Shown here piece after piece: positions 35,558 through 43,921 of a stretch of DNA of 64,000 nt (positions within the stretch are counted from its first letter, which is position 1; every line of letters begins with the position of its first letter). A program made the position numbers and the translations under genes. The notes beneath the pieces were generated by a model. That model made no database searches. It was not told where the DNA came from and saw only the letters and a program-made list of their open reading frames with translations. The DNA comes from Enterovibrio baiacu (GTDB taxonomy: Bacteria > Pseudomonadota > Gammaproteobacteria > Enterobacterales > Vibrionaceae). Where the stretch lies: NCBI RefSeq assembly GCF_004120195.1, contig NZ_SCHN01000009.1, forward strand, positions 30,800-94,799, in the 5' to 3' direction.

Positions 35558-35589
35558 AAAGGGCATCTACGAGAACGTGGATGCCCTTT
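35558..35589. terminator. Bidirectional terminator between convergent genes
   Basis: AAAGGGCATC / GATGCCCTTT forms a 10-bp perfect stem with a 12-nt loop between the MOSC gene and the convergent DUF2750 gene. Confidence 0.75.
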
Positions 35590-35614
35590 GCGATCTTACT
35601 CGTCGAGAAGACGA

Positions 35615-35965
35615 TTACAGATACATTTTTGCCAGTGTTGCTGGCTCAATTTCTTTGCCTTCAAGCGCTGCGTTCCAGTTAATACCAACCAGCACGCCGT
35701 CTTCGTCTAGCGTGATCAGCCAATCTTGAACGAACACGTCTAGTGGGATTTCTTGCACTTCGAAATCTGCCCACTCTTCAACGTTGTGAATTTCTGCATC
35801 TTCTTTTGAAGACCAGAATGGCATGATTTCGCTGTTTTCAAATTCGGTTGAATCGCATGCCAGCCAACCTTCTTCATTGGTTAAACCCCAAACTTTGGCG
35901 GTTTCTTGTGTTTCTTCAATGAAAAGCGTCAAGTTTGCTTCGATGTCAGCAGTCAATTTGGTCAT
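35615..35965 (-). CDS. DUF2750 domain protein
   Basis: The 116-residue acidic protein has the family pattern: AKVWGLTNEEGWLACDS, MPFWSSKEDAEIHN and PLDVFVQDWLITLDEDGVLVGINW. The family is cytoplasmic and uncharacterised. It stands alone, with a terminator beyond its stop. Confidence 0.85.
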   Translation of the reverse strand: MTKLTADIEANLTLFIEETQETAKVWGLTNEEGWLACDSTEFENSEIMPFWSSKEDAEIHNVEEWADFEVQEIPLDVFVQDWLITLDEDGVLVGINWNAALEGKEIEPATLAKMYL

Positions 35966-36057
35966 TTTTAGATTCTCAGTGATTCAATGCGAGCGCTAGA
36001 ATATCACTTTAATTCGGAATGCGCTTGCATCATGTCGTGTCACTGAGCCATGACGAA

Positions 36058-36363
36058 TTATCCCATCGCAAGTGATAACGCTGAGAGCTTACGATTTAGA
36101 CGCAGATTGATGATTTCTTTAGCAAACGCCATGTAGAAATAAGGAAGAAGCGCAAGCATCACCAGCACATAACTTATTTTGAATCGAAATGGCATGTCTC
36201 GCTTCTTTCCCTCATCGAAAATCGTGATGCCAGTGACGAAAAAGAAACCGACAGCATACAAGGTGGCAATGGTGCCGACGAAGAGATAACTGATCATGAC
36301 GCCCTTTGCGACAATGGCGCTTATAACCTGCAGGTAAACCCAAAAAATATCAATGTAATCCAC
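36058..36363 (-). CDS. Hypothetical membrane protein
   Basis: The 101-residue protein has three hydrophobic segments (VYLQVISAIVAKGVMISYLF, VGTIATLYAVGFFFVTGI, ISYVLVMLALLPYFYMAFA) separated by a charged loop (DEGKKRDMPFR). No family recognised. No strong ribosome site. Confidence 0.55.
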   Translation of the reverse strand: MDYIDIFWVYLQVISAIVAKGVMISYLFVGTIATLYAVGFFFVTGITIFDEGKKRDMPFRFKISYVLVMLALLPYFYMAFAKEIINLRLNRKLSALSLAMG

Positions 36364-36486
36364 AACCTACTCCGGTGTGTTGGTAGAAAAAACCAACAAG
36401 GTAGAGCGCGTTGCAATTAATACAATCCTATTCGATGAAGACTTCGGGAAGCATCAAAGCGGCTTTGTAACTGCGAATTCTGTCAT

Positions 36487-37833
36487 TCAAAACGGCGCTA
36501 ATGAAACCTCATGACTCTCCAGTAACGCCCTGAGTGCTTGCAAACCTTGCTTCAATGCGTCGTTGTTTTTTATCGACATCAAAGACAGGCGAATGCAGTT
36601 GGGGTGAGTGTCGCCCGCAGCAAAATAGCTGCCACTGGTTACGATCAGATCCCGTTGCTTCGCTTCCATCACAAAACGTTCTTGTTGCCAATGTGCGGGC
36701 AAGGATACCCAAACGTGATAACCCTCCGATGCTGAAATCACGTCACCGAGTATGTCTTTTGCGATGGCTTGTCGCTGCTTGGCAATGTCGCGCTGCATGT
36801 CTGCCATCGAAAACGCGTCGCCGCTGTTTATGAGTTGTTCGGCAACAATAAAATTCAACGGGGAGGCTAACCAGACATTGGCGCGAATGTGCGCATTCAG
36901 TAAAGGTAATAAATGCTCAGGGGCAACCACAAACCCGCAACGCATGGCGGGGCTAATCGCTTTAGATAACCCAGACACATGAATGCCTTTCTCTGGTAGC
37001 CAATGGCATATTGCAGGCAAGGTGTCTTCGTTCAAAAAACCGTAAATGTCATCTTCCACCAAGTAGGCAGAAGAATGTTCAATGATGGCAGCAATAGCTT
37101 GCCGTCGCTTAACGGGCATCGTAATGCCTGTCGGGTTCTGGTGCGACGGAATTGCGATTACCAGTTTGGGTTTGTGCGTGTGCAGTACGGCTTCGAGGGC
37201 GGACGGGATGAGCCCGTCTTCATCCATGTCTATGCCGATGATCTGGCGTCCCGCTAAACTGGCGATAGCCAGAATGCCGGGGTAGGTGAGCGCTTCGACC
37301 GCGATAACATCACCGGGTTGGGTCAGCGTTTCAACCAGCAGAGACAGTGCATGTTGCGCGCCGTTGGTTAAAAGCACATTGCTTGCTGTTGCGGAATCCA
37401 ATCCGTAGCGCTTCGCCCACATGGCCCCAGCTTCACGGTGTGCATGGTGACCTGAATGATCGGTATAAGCGAGTAATTCTGGTGTAAAAGCGAGGGAGGC
37501 TTTTTGATAGGCAGTGCGCAGCGAGGCAAGGTTTTGCAACACGTAAGGTTGAAGGATCGAAAAGTTAAATTCGGTGTCGTTTTCGGCAGGCTGAATGGCT
37601 TTGTTTAACTGCGACGCACCCACGACAAACGTACCGCGACCGACAAATGATTCCACACGATTCATTTCCGCGAGTAGCTTATAAGCTTTGGAAATGGTGG
37701 CGGGTGTGGTTTCTAACTCAGCGGCAAGCTCACGGTGTGGGGGCAACTTGGCGCTGGGCGGATAAACGCCTTCGTCAATGCGTTGCTCAAGTTGACGGGC
37801 GATGTCTTTGAATTTCGTTTCGCTCACAAGCAT
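36487..37833 (-). CDS. MocR/GntR-type regulator with aminotransferase domain
   Basis: About 448 residues. The N-terminus is a GntR winged helix (ARQLEQRIDEGVYPPSAKLPPHRELAAELETT), and the rest is a class-I aminotransferase fold with NQNPTGIT-like and SGLSKAISPAMRCGF motifs, the latter holding the PLP Lys. MocR regulators sense PLP or amino acids and usually control the neighbouring gene. Here the divergent gene is a beta-hydroxyacid dehydrogenase. The first ~29 codons of the longest frame are rejected because they cross the promoter region. GTG or ATG starts near codon 30 are both possible. Confidence 0.85.
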   Translation of the reverse strand: MLVSETKFKDIARQLEQRIDEGVYPPSAKLPPHRELAAELETTPATISKAYKLLAEMNRVESFVGRGTFVVGASQLNKAIQPAENDTEFNFSILQPYVLQNLASLRTAYQKASLAFTPELLAYTDHSGHHAHREAGAMWAKRYGLDSATASNVLLTNGAQHALSLLVETLTQPGDVIAVEALTYPGILAIASLAGRQIIGIDMDEDGLIPSALEAVLHTHKPKLVIAIPSHQNPTGITMPVKRRQAIAAIIEHSSAYLVEDDIYGFLNEDTLPAICHWLPEKGIHVSGLSKAISPAMRCGFVVAPEHLLPLLNAHIRANVWLASPLNFIVAEQLINSGDAFSMADMQRDIAKQRQAIAKDILGDVISASEGYHVWVSLPAHWQQERFVMEAKQRDLIVTSGSYFAAGDTHPNCIRLSLMSIKNNDALKQGLQALRALLESHEVSLAPF

Positions 37834-37913
37834 TCCATGCGTTTTCAATCTCTGGGACAAATTATGGCCAGCTTTCCACCGAATTGAAATAGCCAACGCA
37901 ATCAAATTTAACA

Positions 37914-37943
37914 TTGACATATGTCAATTGGTGCAATTATAGT
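37914..37943. promoter_or_regulatory. Divergent promoter/operator: palindrome TTGACATATGTCAA
   Basis: A 14-bp perfect palindrome (37914-37927) supplies a consensus -35 (TTGACA) in both directions. On the plus strand a TATAGT follows after an 18-bp spacer (37938-37943). A regulator bound here would block both the MocR gene and the dehydrogenase gene. Confidence 0.6.
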
Positions 37944-38033
37944 CACCTCATTACGCACGAATCATGCGCTTTTGTTTGCGTGGCTGAAGACGTCACGGCA
38001 GTTTGCATGCACCCAACATGAGAGGATAAGGAT

Positions 38034-38900
38034 ATGTCAGAGAAAAAGGTTTCGTTTATCGGTTTGGGTGTCATGGGATACCCAATGGCGGGTCACCTTG
38101 CGCGTGCAGGTTTTAGCACCACGGTTTATAACCGCACGACGGCGCGCGCAGAAAAGTGGGCGTCTGAGTATCAACAAGCGTTTGCGATTACTCCGCGTGA
38201 AGCCGCAACCGATAGCGACATCGTGTTTGTGTGTGTGGGTAATGACAATGACGTGAGAAGCGTTATTTATGGTGATGATGGTGTGCTGGCGAGCATGAAG
38301 CCGGACAGTATTTTGGTCGATCACACCACCACGTCGGCAGAGTTAGCAGAAGAGTTGGCGGCAGCCTGTAAGGAAAAGGGCGTGCACTTTATTGATGCGC
38401 CGGTATCCGGCGGTCAAGCGGGCGCAGAAAACGGCGCGTTAACCATTATGTGTGGCGGTGATGAAGGCACTTTTAACATCGTAAACCCTGTGTTTGATGC
38501 GTATGCGAAGCAAGCGGTGCTACTGGGCGACAATGGACAAGGTCAGCGCTGTAAAATGGTCAACCAAATCTGCATTGCGGGTATTTTGCAGGGATTGAGT
38601 GAAGGCCTATTGTTGGCGCAGGCGTCAGGCTTGAACATTGAACAAGTCACTAATGTGTTGAAGCACGGTGCTGCGGGTTCATGGCAAATGGAAAACCGCG
38701 CCGTCACCATGGCGCAAGACAAGTTCGACTTTGGGTTTGCCATCGATTGGATGCGCAAAGACTTGGGTATTTGCCTTGATGAAGCTAAACGCCACGATTT
38801 AACGCTGTCACTGACGCAAGAAGTGGATAGCAAGTATGCCAGCCTGCAAGAGAAAGGCTTAGGGCGCATGGACACATCGGTATTGATCAAGGCTAACTAA
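38034..38900 (+). CDS. Beta-hydroxyacid dehydrogenase (3-hydroxyisobutyrate / tartronate semialdehyde reductase family)
   Basis: The 288-residue protein has an N-terminal Rossmann motif (FIGLGVMGYPMAGHLARAG), substrate-binding DAPVSGGQAGAENGALTIMCGG, and catalytic-Lys segment CKMVNQICIAGILQGLSEGL. Family members use NAD(P) to oxidise or reduce 3-hydroxyisobutyrate, glycerate-type or similar substrates. The divergent MocR regulator is its probable controller. AGGA lies before the ATG, and a terminator follows. Confidence 0.87.
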   Translation: MSEKKVSFIGLGVMGYPMAGHLARAGFSTTVYNRTTARAEKWASEYQQAFAITPREAATDSDIVFVCVGNDNDVRSVIYGDDGVLASMKPDSILVDHTTTSAELAEELAAACKEKGVHFIDAPVSGGQAGAENGALTIMCGGDEGTFNIVNPVFDAYAKQAVLLGDNGQGQRCKMVNQICIAGILQGLSEGLLLAQASGLNIEQVTNVLKHGAAGSWQMENRAVTMAQDKFDFGFAIDWMRKDLGICLDEAKRHDLTLSLTQEVDSKYASLQEKGLGRMDTSVLIKAN

Positions 38901-38963
38901 GGTTTTTTGCGCAGATGCTTCTTGAGCATCGTATTGTTTGAAAACAGCCTAAGTAAACAGATA

Positions 38964-38998
38964 AAAGCCAACGGCAGATGATGCGGTTGGCTTTTTTG
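38964..38998 (+). terminator. Intrinsic terminator
   Basis: AAAGCCAAC / GTTGGCTTT stem and T6 after the dehydrogenase gene. The A-run on the other side makes it usable in both directions. Confidence 0.8.
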
Positions 38999-39021
38999 TT
39001 TTATCAGTATCGGCGTTTTTA

Positions 39022-39498
39022 TCAAAGCTGGGTATCGTCGATGGACAAGGCTTCTTGCTGGTGCTTGATGGTTTTGGTGACGATGTAGGTGTAGTAGCGT
39101 TCAATGCCTAAATCGGACACCAGCCAGTGGTCGATTAATCGTTGGTATTGGTCAATGTCGCTCGCGACAACGCGGAGCACGTAATCAACGCCGCCACCTG
39201 TTGCAAAGCAATCCGCCACTTCATCGCATTCTTGCATGGCTTGCTCAAAGCGCTCAAAGCTATTTGCGCTGTGTTGACCCAGCGTGACTTCCACGATGAC
39301 GGGTGTTTTTTTGGATAACACGTTGTGGTTGATTTTCGCGCCATACCCTTCAATCACCCCCGCTTCTTCCAAGCGCTTTACGCGTTCCCAGCAAGGGCTT
39401 ACTGATAAATTGATGGCCTCTGCGAGGTGAGATTTTGTAATACGGCCTTGTGTTGCCAAGATTTGCAAAATCTTCACATCGTATTTATCCAATCTCAT
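39022..39498 (-). CDS. Lrp/AsnC-family transcriptional regulator
   Basis: The 158-residue protein has an N-terminal helix-turn-helix (DVKILQILATQGRITKSHLAEAINLSVSPCWERVKRLEEAGVIEGY) and a C-terminal RAM ligand-binding domain (VEVTLGQHSANSFERFEQAM, GGGVDYVLRVVASDIDQYQRLI). It probably responds to an amino acid. It lies downstream of the ectoine operon on the same strand, separated by a terminator, so a direct role in ectoine control is not shown. Confidence 0.88.
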   Translation of the reverse strand: MRLDKYDVKILQILATQGRITKSHLAEAINLSVSPCWERVKRLEEAGVIEGYGAKINHNVLSKKTPVIVEVTLGQHSANSFERFEQAMQECDEVADCFATGGGVDYVLRVVASDIDQYQRLIDHWLVSDLGIERYYTYIVTKTIKHQQEALSIDDTQL

Positions 39499-39586
39499 CG
39501 CGTCTCCCTTTTGCTGGTGGTGTTACTGGTCGTGGTGATGAATACGTATTGAAGACGAGTTCACACATTACTTTAAGATTAGCGGA

Positions 39587-39622
39587 AAAGAAAAACGCTC
39601 ATCGAGGTTATCAATGAGCGTT
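39587..39622 (-). terminator. Terminator of the ectoine operon
   Basis: AACGCTCAT / ATGAGCGTT 9-bp stem with an 11-nt loop, followed on the minus strand by TTTCTTTT. It lies about 40 bp beyond the aspartokinase stop. Confidence 0.75.
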
Positions 39623-39660
39623 GATGGTCTTGTGACAGCGGTTGTCTTTAACGCCAGTAT

Positions 39661-41079
39661 TTAGGCAACGTGCTGTTTTTTCGCCGCCTTGGCGGTAAAG
39701 AATTCATCATGCAGTGCACGGATGGTGCGATCGTAGGCATCGTCTTTCACAACAAACTGAACGTTCACGTTACGCATTGAAGAGTGCACGGCGATCGGCG
39801 CGATGTCATGGTTCATGAGTGCAAGCACACCACGGCTCAAGGTTGTGTTGGTGTTGATTTCAGCACCAATGGCAGAGATGAGGGCGACCCATTGACCGGT
39901 AATGGTCGAGCTTGGGAAGCGCTTCTCTGCTTTATACAGCAAGTGGTTTAGGTTTTTACCTGCGCCGCTCAAGTAGTAAGTAATGGAGTTCGCGTTCATT
40001 TCTTTGCCGACCAAGCTAACACGCGCATCGGCAATGATTTCCATCATTTCATAGCCCACGTTATCCACCTGTCCGACCATGGCTTGGTCGAAAACATGCA
40101 GCGCAAAGACTTTGTTTTTACCCGCGATGATTTCGATGTTCTCTGCATCAGGTTGGTATTCCTGAGAGATCAAGGTGCCTTGGTGCTCCGGTTCAAAGGT
40201 ATTTTTAATTTGAAGCGGAATGTTGTTTTGACGTAGGCCTGATGCGGCATTGGGGTGAATGGCTTCCATCCCCAAGTTCGCAAGCTGGTCAGCGACGTCG
40301 AAGTTTGACTTGCCGATTGGCAGCACGTTTTCGGGCCCAGCGATACGCGGGTCAGCGCTGCTCAAGTGATACTCTTTGTGGATCACAGCAAGGTCTGCCG
40401 ATGTCAGGCATGCAATGCGACTAAAGGTCATCTCGCTGTAACCGCGATCATAGGTTTTCATCAAGCCTTCATCGCAGTAGGCGTAACCCGTGACAATCGG
40501 CAGTTCCTTGGTGACATCAATGTCATCAAAGGCGCTTTTAATCACGGTGTCCAAGTTGCCTGAAAGGTTGTTGTCCCAGCCTGACAAATCAACAAAACGT
40601 GCGTTCACGCCAAGAGTTTTTAGCTTCAGAGCGGTGTTAAATGCACTGTGGGCTTCGCCGATCGAAGATAAAAATTCTCGAATTTGTGGAAGGTATTGGC
40701 GGAGGGTGAACTGGCCGTATTCGCAGGTCGCCAAAATGTTGGTGATACAGTTTTGCGCATCATCCAAACGTTCGGTAATGAATTTGTCAGCGCGCTTACG
40801 GCTGACCGGATCAGCAAACAGGTTTTCATTGATCATCATCATGCGTTGTTTCACGGTAGTGAACGCACTCATCCAGTTTTCATCGCGCTTCGCAACGTGT
40901 TGGTAAATCCCTGGCTCGCCAGAGCGTTTGCATTCCAACAAGGCATCCGTGATGCCGCCATAAGCTGAGACGACAAAAACACGATTATAAGGCGACGTTG
41001 GGCGTAATAAGATGTTGTCTAACACAGCATCAAACGCCGACATGGACGTGCCACCAATCTTTTCTACGGTGTAAGTCAT
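39661..41079 (-). CDS. ask: Ectoine-pathway aspartate kinase (Ask_Ect)
   Basis: The 472-residue protein phosphorylates aspartate at the start of the route to aspartate semialdehyde. It has the aspartokinase signature VEKIGGTSMSAFDAV at the N-terminus and C-terminal ACT-type regulatory segments (NKVFALHVFDQAMVGQVDNVGYEMMEI, INTNTTLSRGVLALMNHDIAP). The Ask_Ect type, found in ectoine operons, escapes normal feedback inhibition by lysine and threonine. It is the last gene of ectABC-ask, and the ectC-ask gap contains a strong hairpin. Confidence 0.92.
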   Translation of the reverse strand: MTYTVEKIGGTSMSAFDAVLDNILLRPTSPYNRVFVVSAYGGITDALLECKRSGEPGIYQHVAKRDENWMSAFTTVKQRMMMINENLFADPVSRKRADKFITERLDDAQNCITNILATCEYGQFTLRQYLPQIREFLSSIGEAHSAFNTALKLKTLGVNARFVDLSGWDNNLSGNLDTVIKSAFDDIDVTKELPIVTGYAYCDEGLMKTYDRGYSEMTFSRIACLTSADLAVIHKEYHLSSADPRIAGPENVLPIGKSNFDVADQLANLGMEAIHPNAASGLRQNNIPLQIKNTFEPEHQGTLISQEYQPDAENIEIIAGKNKVFALHVFDQAMVGQVDNVGYEMMEIIADARVSLVGKEMNANSITYYLSGAGKNLNHLLYKAEKRFPSSTITGQWVALISAIGAEINTNTTLSRGVLALMNHDIAPIAVHSSMRNVNVQFVVKDDAYDRTIRALHDEFFTAKAAKKQHVA

Positions 41080-41112
41080 TTGGGCTTCCTTTACACAAAA
41101 GAGGATAAAAAG

Positions 41113-41134
41113 AAGGGGCGAGTCGCCCCTTTTT
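41113..41134 (-). terminator. Hairpin/terminator between ectC and ask
   Basis: On the minus strand AAGGGGCG / CGCCCCTT forms an 8-bp GC-rich stem with a tight 3-nt loop, followed by CTTTTTATCC. It sits inside the operon and probably lowers transcription of ask relative to ectABC. Confidence 0.7.
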
Positions 41135-41145
41135 GATGAGAGAAA

Positions 41146-41538
41146 TTAGTCGACGAGAGGATAAACGCCGTTTTCATCGTGGACTTCATTCCCTGTGATT
41201 GGCGGGTTAAATACGCACGCCATCACCATCTCTTTGCCTTCGCCGGAATAGGCGCGAAGGTAGTGCTCATCATGTTTATCCAGAATGTACAAAGTACCTG
41301 GTTTGATAGGGTAGGTTTCACCGCCGACCACTTCGATTTCACCTTCACCAGACATGCAATACACAGACTCTAAGTGGTTCTTGTAGTGGATGTGTGTTTC
41401 TGTGCCTTCGTAAATCGTGGTGATGTGGAAAGAAAATCCCATCTTGTCGTCTTTCAACAACATACGAACGCTTTCCCACGTTTCAGATGCAACACGGCGC
41501 TCGCTGTTTCTGCACTCTTCCAGAGTTCTTACGATCAT
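41146..41538 (-). CDS. ectC: L-ectoine synthase
   Basis: A 130-residue cupin-fold enzyme that closes the ring of N-gamma-acetyl-diaminobutyrate to make ectoine. Characteristic stretches are [16 protein letters not shown] at the start, [24 protein letters not shown] (metal and substrate ligands) and [13 protein letters not shown]. Length matches the family. It starts 13 bp after the ectB stop. Confidence 0.95.
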   Translation of the reverse strand: MIVRTLEECRNSERRVASETWESVRMLLKDDKMGFSFHITTIYEGTETHIHYKNHLESVYCMSGEGEIEVVGGETYPIKPGTLYILDKHDEHYLRAYSGEGKEMVMACVFNPPITGNEVHDENGVYPLVD

Positions 41539-41550
41539 GTTTCTTGTTCC

Positions 41551-42816
41551 TTAAGATGCTTTGCGTGTTGCTGTTTGTGCAACGTATTCTGCGGCTTGCT
41601 CGAAAATATGAAGGCCTTGCTCGAGCTCTGATTCACTGATGGTCAGTGGGCAGAAGAACTTCACCACTTCATCGTTTGGACCCGCAGTTTCAATGACCAT
41701 GCCTTTTTCAAAACAGCGACGTGAAATCGCAGAAGCAAGGTCACCGGTTTTACATTCAATACCCTGCATCATGCCGCGCCCTTTGGCACGCACGAACAAA
41801 GACGAATGGCGCGAGAGTGAACGATCGATGACCTTTTTCACTTGTTGGCTGCGCTCAGCAATGTGCTTTTCGAAATCGTCGTTTGCCCAGTAGCTTTCAA
41901 TGGCTTTGGTTGCAGTCACGAATGCGTGGTTGTTACCACGGAACGTGCCGTTGTGCTCGCCCGGCGCCCATTTATCCAGCTCAGGTTTCATTAGAACGAG
42001 GGCCATTGGTAGGCCGTAACCACCAATTGATTTCGACAAGGTCACCATGTCTGGTTTGATGCCGGATGGTTCGAAGCTAAAGAAGGTACCTGTGCGGCCA
42101 CAACCTGCTTGAATGTCATCAACAATCACGAGCACGCCGTTGTCTTTACAGATTTTGCTCAAACGCTGTAGCCAGGCGTTAGATGCCACGTTCAGGCCAC
42201 CTTCACCTTGCAAGGTTTCGAGTAAGACAGCTGCCGGTTTGTCTAAACCGCTTGAGTTGTCGTTCAACATGGTTTCTAGCAGCAGCAGGCTGTCTACACC
42301 GGCATAGCCTTCATACGGCAAGCGTGATGTGCCTGCTAAAGGCATGCCTGAACCACCGCGGTGGTGTTGGTTGCCGGTTGCCGCCAATGCGCCATACGTA
42401 CAGCCGTGGAAACCATTGGTGAAGGTCACGATGTTGGCACGACCTGTCACTTTACGTGCAAGCTTCATTGCCGCTTCAACGGCATTGGTGCCAGTGGGGC
42501 CCGTAAACTGCACTTTGTAATCAAGATTTCGTGGTTCGAAGATGTGATTACGGAGTGCGGTTAGGAATGCAGACTTGGCTTCTGTGTGCATATCAAGGCC
42601 GTGGGTCACACCATCACTTTCGATGTATTCGATCAGTGCTTTTTTGAAGATGGCATTGTTGTGACCGTAGTTAAGCGAACCAGCGCCGGCGAGAAAATCA
42701 ATGTAGCGATCGCCGTTTTCGGTTTTCAGCCAGCACCCTTTTGCGGAAGAGAAAACCACAGGGAAGCTGTTTGAGTAAGACCTAACGTTTGATTCTTGCT
42801 TGTTATAAATATCCAT
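41551..42816 (-). CDS. ectB: Diaminobutyrate-2-oxoglutarate aminotransferase
   Basis: The 421-residue class-III PLP aminotransferase converts aspartate semialdehyde and glutamate to diaminobutyrate. It has FLAGAGSLNYGHNN, TGTNAVEAAMKLARKVTGR, VIVDDIQAGCGRTGTFFSFE and LSKSIGGYGLPMALVL, the last carrying the PLP Lys, all typical of EctB. It lies 23 bp downstream of ectA. Confidence 0.95.
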   Translation of the reverse strand: MDIYNKQESNVRSYSNSFPVVFSSAKGCWLKTENGDRYIDFLAGAGSLNYGHNNAIFKKALIEYIESDGVTHGLDMHTEAKSAFLTALRNHIFEPRNLDYKVQFTGPTGTNAVEAAMKLARKVTGRANIVTFTNGFHGCTYGALAATGNQHHRGGSGMPLAGTSRLPYEGYAGVDSLLLLETMLNDNSSGLDKPAAVLLETLQGEGGLNVASNAWLQRLSKICKDNGVLVIVDDIQAGCGRTGTFFSFEPSGIKPDMVTLSKSIGGYGLPMALVLMKPELDKWAPGEHNGTFRGNNHAFVTATKAIESYWANDDFEKHIAERSQQVKKVIDRSLSRHSSLFVRAKGRGMMQGIECKTGDLASAISRRCFEKGMVIETAGPNDEVVKFFCPLTISESELEQGLHIFEQAAEYVAQTATRKAS

Positions 42817-42839
42817 AAGGATTCCGTTTTAACTCCAAT

Positions 42840-43394
42840 TTATTGGTTGTTATTCAAAGGAATGCGGTAAAGAAATTCCGTGTCGTGATGACCTTTGAAG
42901 TGCTGCTGCTCGTCGAGAAATACCGATACCGAACCCGTTTCGCCATGCGATTTATCGAGCTTCTTGAAAAGATTCCAAGAGCCTTCATTGGATTTGGTGA
43001 TCGTGGTTTCGACGGCTTGAACATGCTGTAAATATTCGCGCATCAGCAGTTCTTGCAACATGTGATATGCGAGGCCTTTGCCGCGCATGGTAGGTGAAAC
43101 AGCCACTTGCCAGACGAAGAGTTCGTCATTCGCTTCGGGTTTTAGATAGGCGGAAATGAAACCAACAATTTCGCCATCATACTCTGCAAGGATGCAGGTT
43201 TTGTGGAAGTGGGATGACTGAAGGAAATTACAGTAAGAAGAGTTTTCATCAAGCGGCGGACAACTGGCGATTAATTGGTGGATCCCGATACCATCTTTAA
43301 GGGTTGGAACGCGAAAAACCCATGCATCTTCATCTTGACTCAAACGCGCTAATGCCGCAGTTTGGTAGATCGTCGTAGTGCTCATTTGATTCAC
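42840..43394 (-). CDS. ectA: Diaminobutyrate acetyltransferase
   Basis: A 184-residue GNAT enzyme that acetylates diaminobutyrate. Visible are FRVPTLKDGIGIHQLIASCPPLDENSSYCNFL, typical of EctA, and the acetyl-CoA loop VSPTMRGKGLAYHML. The start is uncertain: a GTG at 43394 lies just after AAAGGA, and an ATG at 43385 lies further away. It is the first gene of the ectoine operon. Confidence 0.93.
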   Translation of the reverse strand: MNQMSTTTIYQTAALARLSQDEDAWVFRVPTLKDGIGIHQLIASCPPLDENSSYCNFLQSSHFHKTCILAEYDGEIVGFISAYLKPEANDELFVWQVAVSPTMRGKGLAYHMLQELLMREYLQHVQAVETTITKSNEGSWNLFKKLDKSHGETGSVSVFLDEQQHFKGHHDTEFLYRIPLNNNQ

Positions 43395-43921
43395 TAATCC
43401 TTTAGAGGTCTAAACATTAAAGCCACCTAAAGGATACAGTTTGCTCATCAATTATCAAGTTTTCGTCACGTTTATGAGACTTTAAATTTGTATCTTATTG
43501 TTATATATGGGTGTAATTTTCCATCCGAAAAATCGAAAATGATTAGATGTATAACGAAAATATTGCGCTATTAATGCAATGAAATGACACTTTTCTTTCG
43601 AGGGAGATCACCAAAATGTTTTCGGGAAAGCGGGGGGGGCACTTAATTCCTAACGATTAAAAAGTGACAACAAGTCAGATTGAATTGGGTGGGAAGTAGT
43701 AAACTTTCAATCAATTTTTGTGGCACATGCGATGAGGAAGAAATAAGACAGTAATAATTCATCACTCTGCGTTTTAACTGATTGAATCGTATGACATTGA
43801 AGGCATGTTATTTTTGTTTGGTTAATAATTGTTCGCTCGTTAGACTCACGACCAAAATAATAATAATCACCCTTAGTTGTTCTTCTTTTCACGTATTAGT
43901 TAAAAGGCATAGAAAGTAACA
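43395..43921. other. Long divergent regulatory region between ectA and gap
   Basis: About 530 bp of AT-rich DNA that must hold the osmoregulated ectoine promoter and the gap promoter. An eight-G run occurs at 43632-43639. No hairpin terminator or operator palindrome stands out. A 61-codon frame on the minus strand (about 43707-43892) with a CLQC motif has no ribosome site and is doubtful. Confidence 0.5.

Noticed and set aside
43707..43892. 61-codon minus-strand frame with CLQC in the ectA-gap spacer
   Set aside because: No ribosome site and no second Cys pair. Kept only as a note in the spacer entry.
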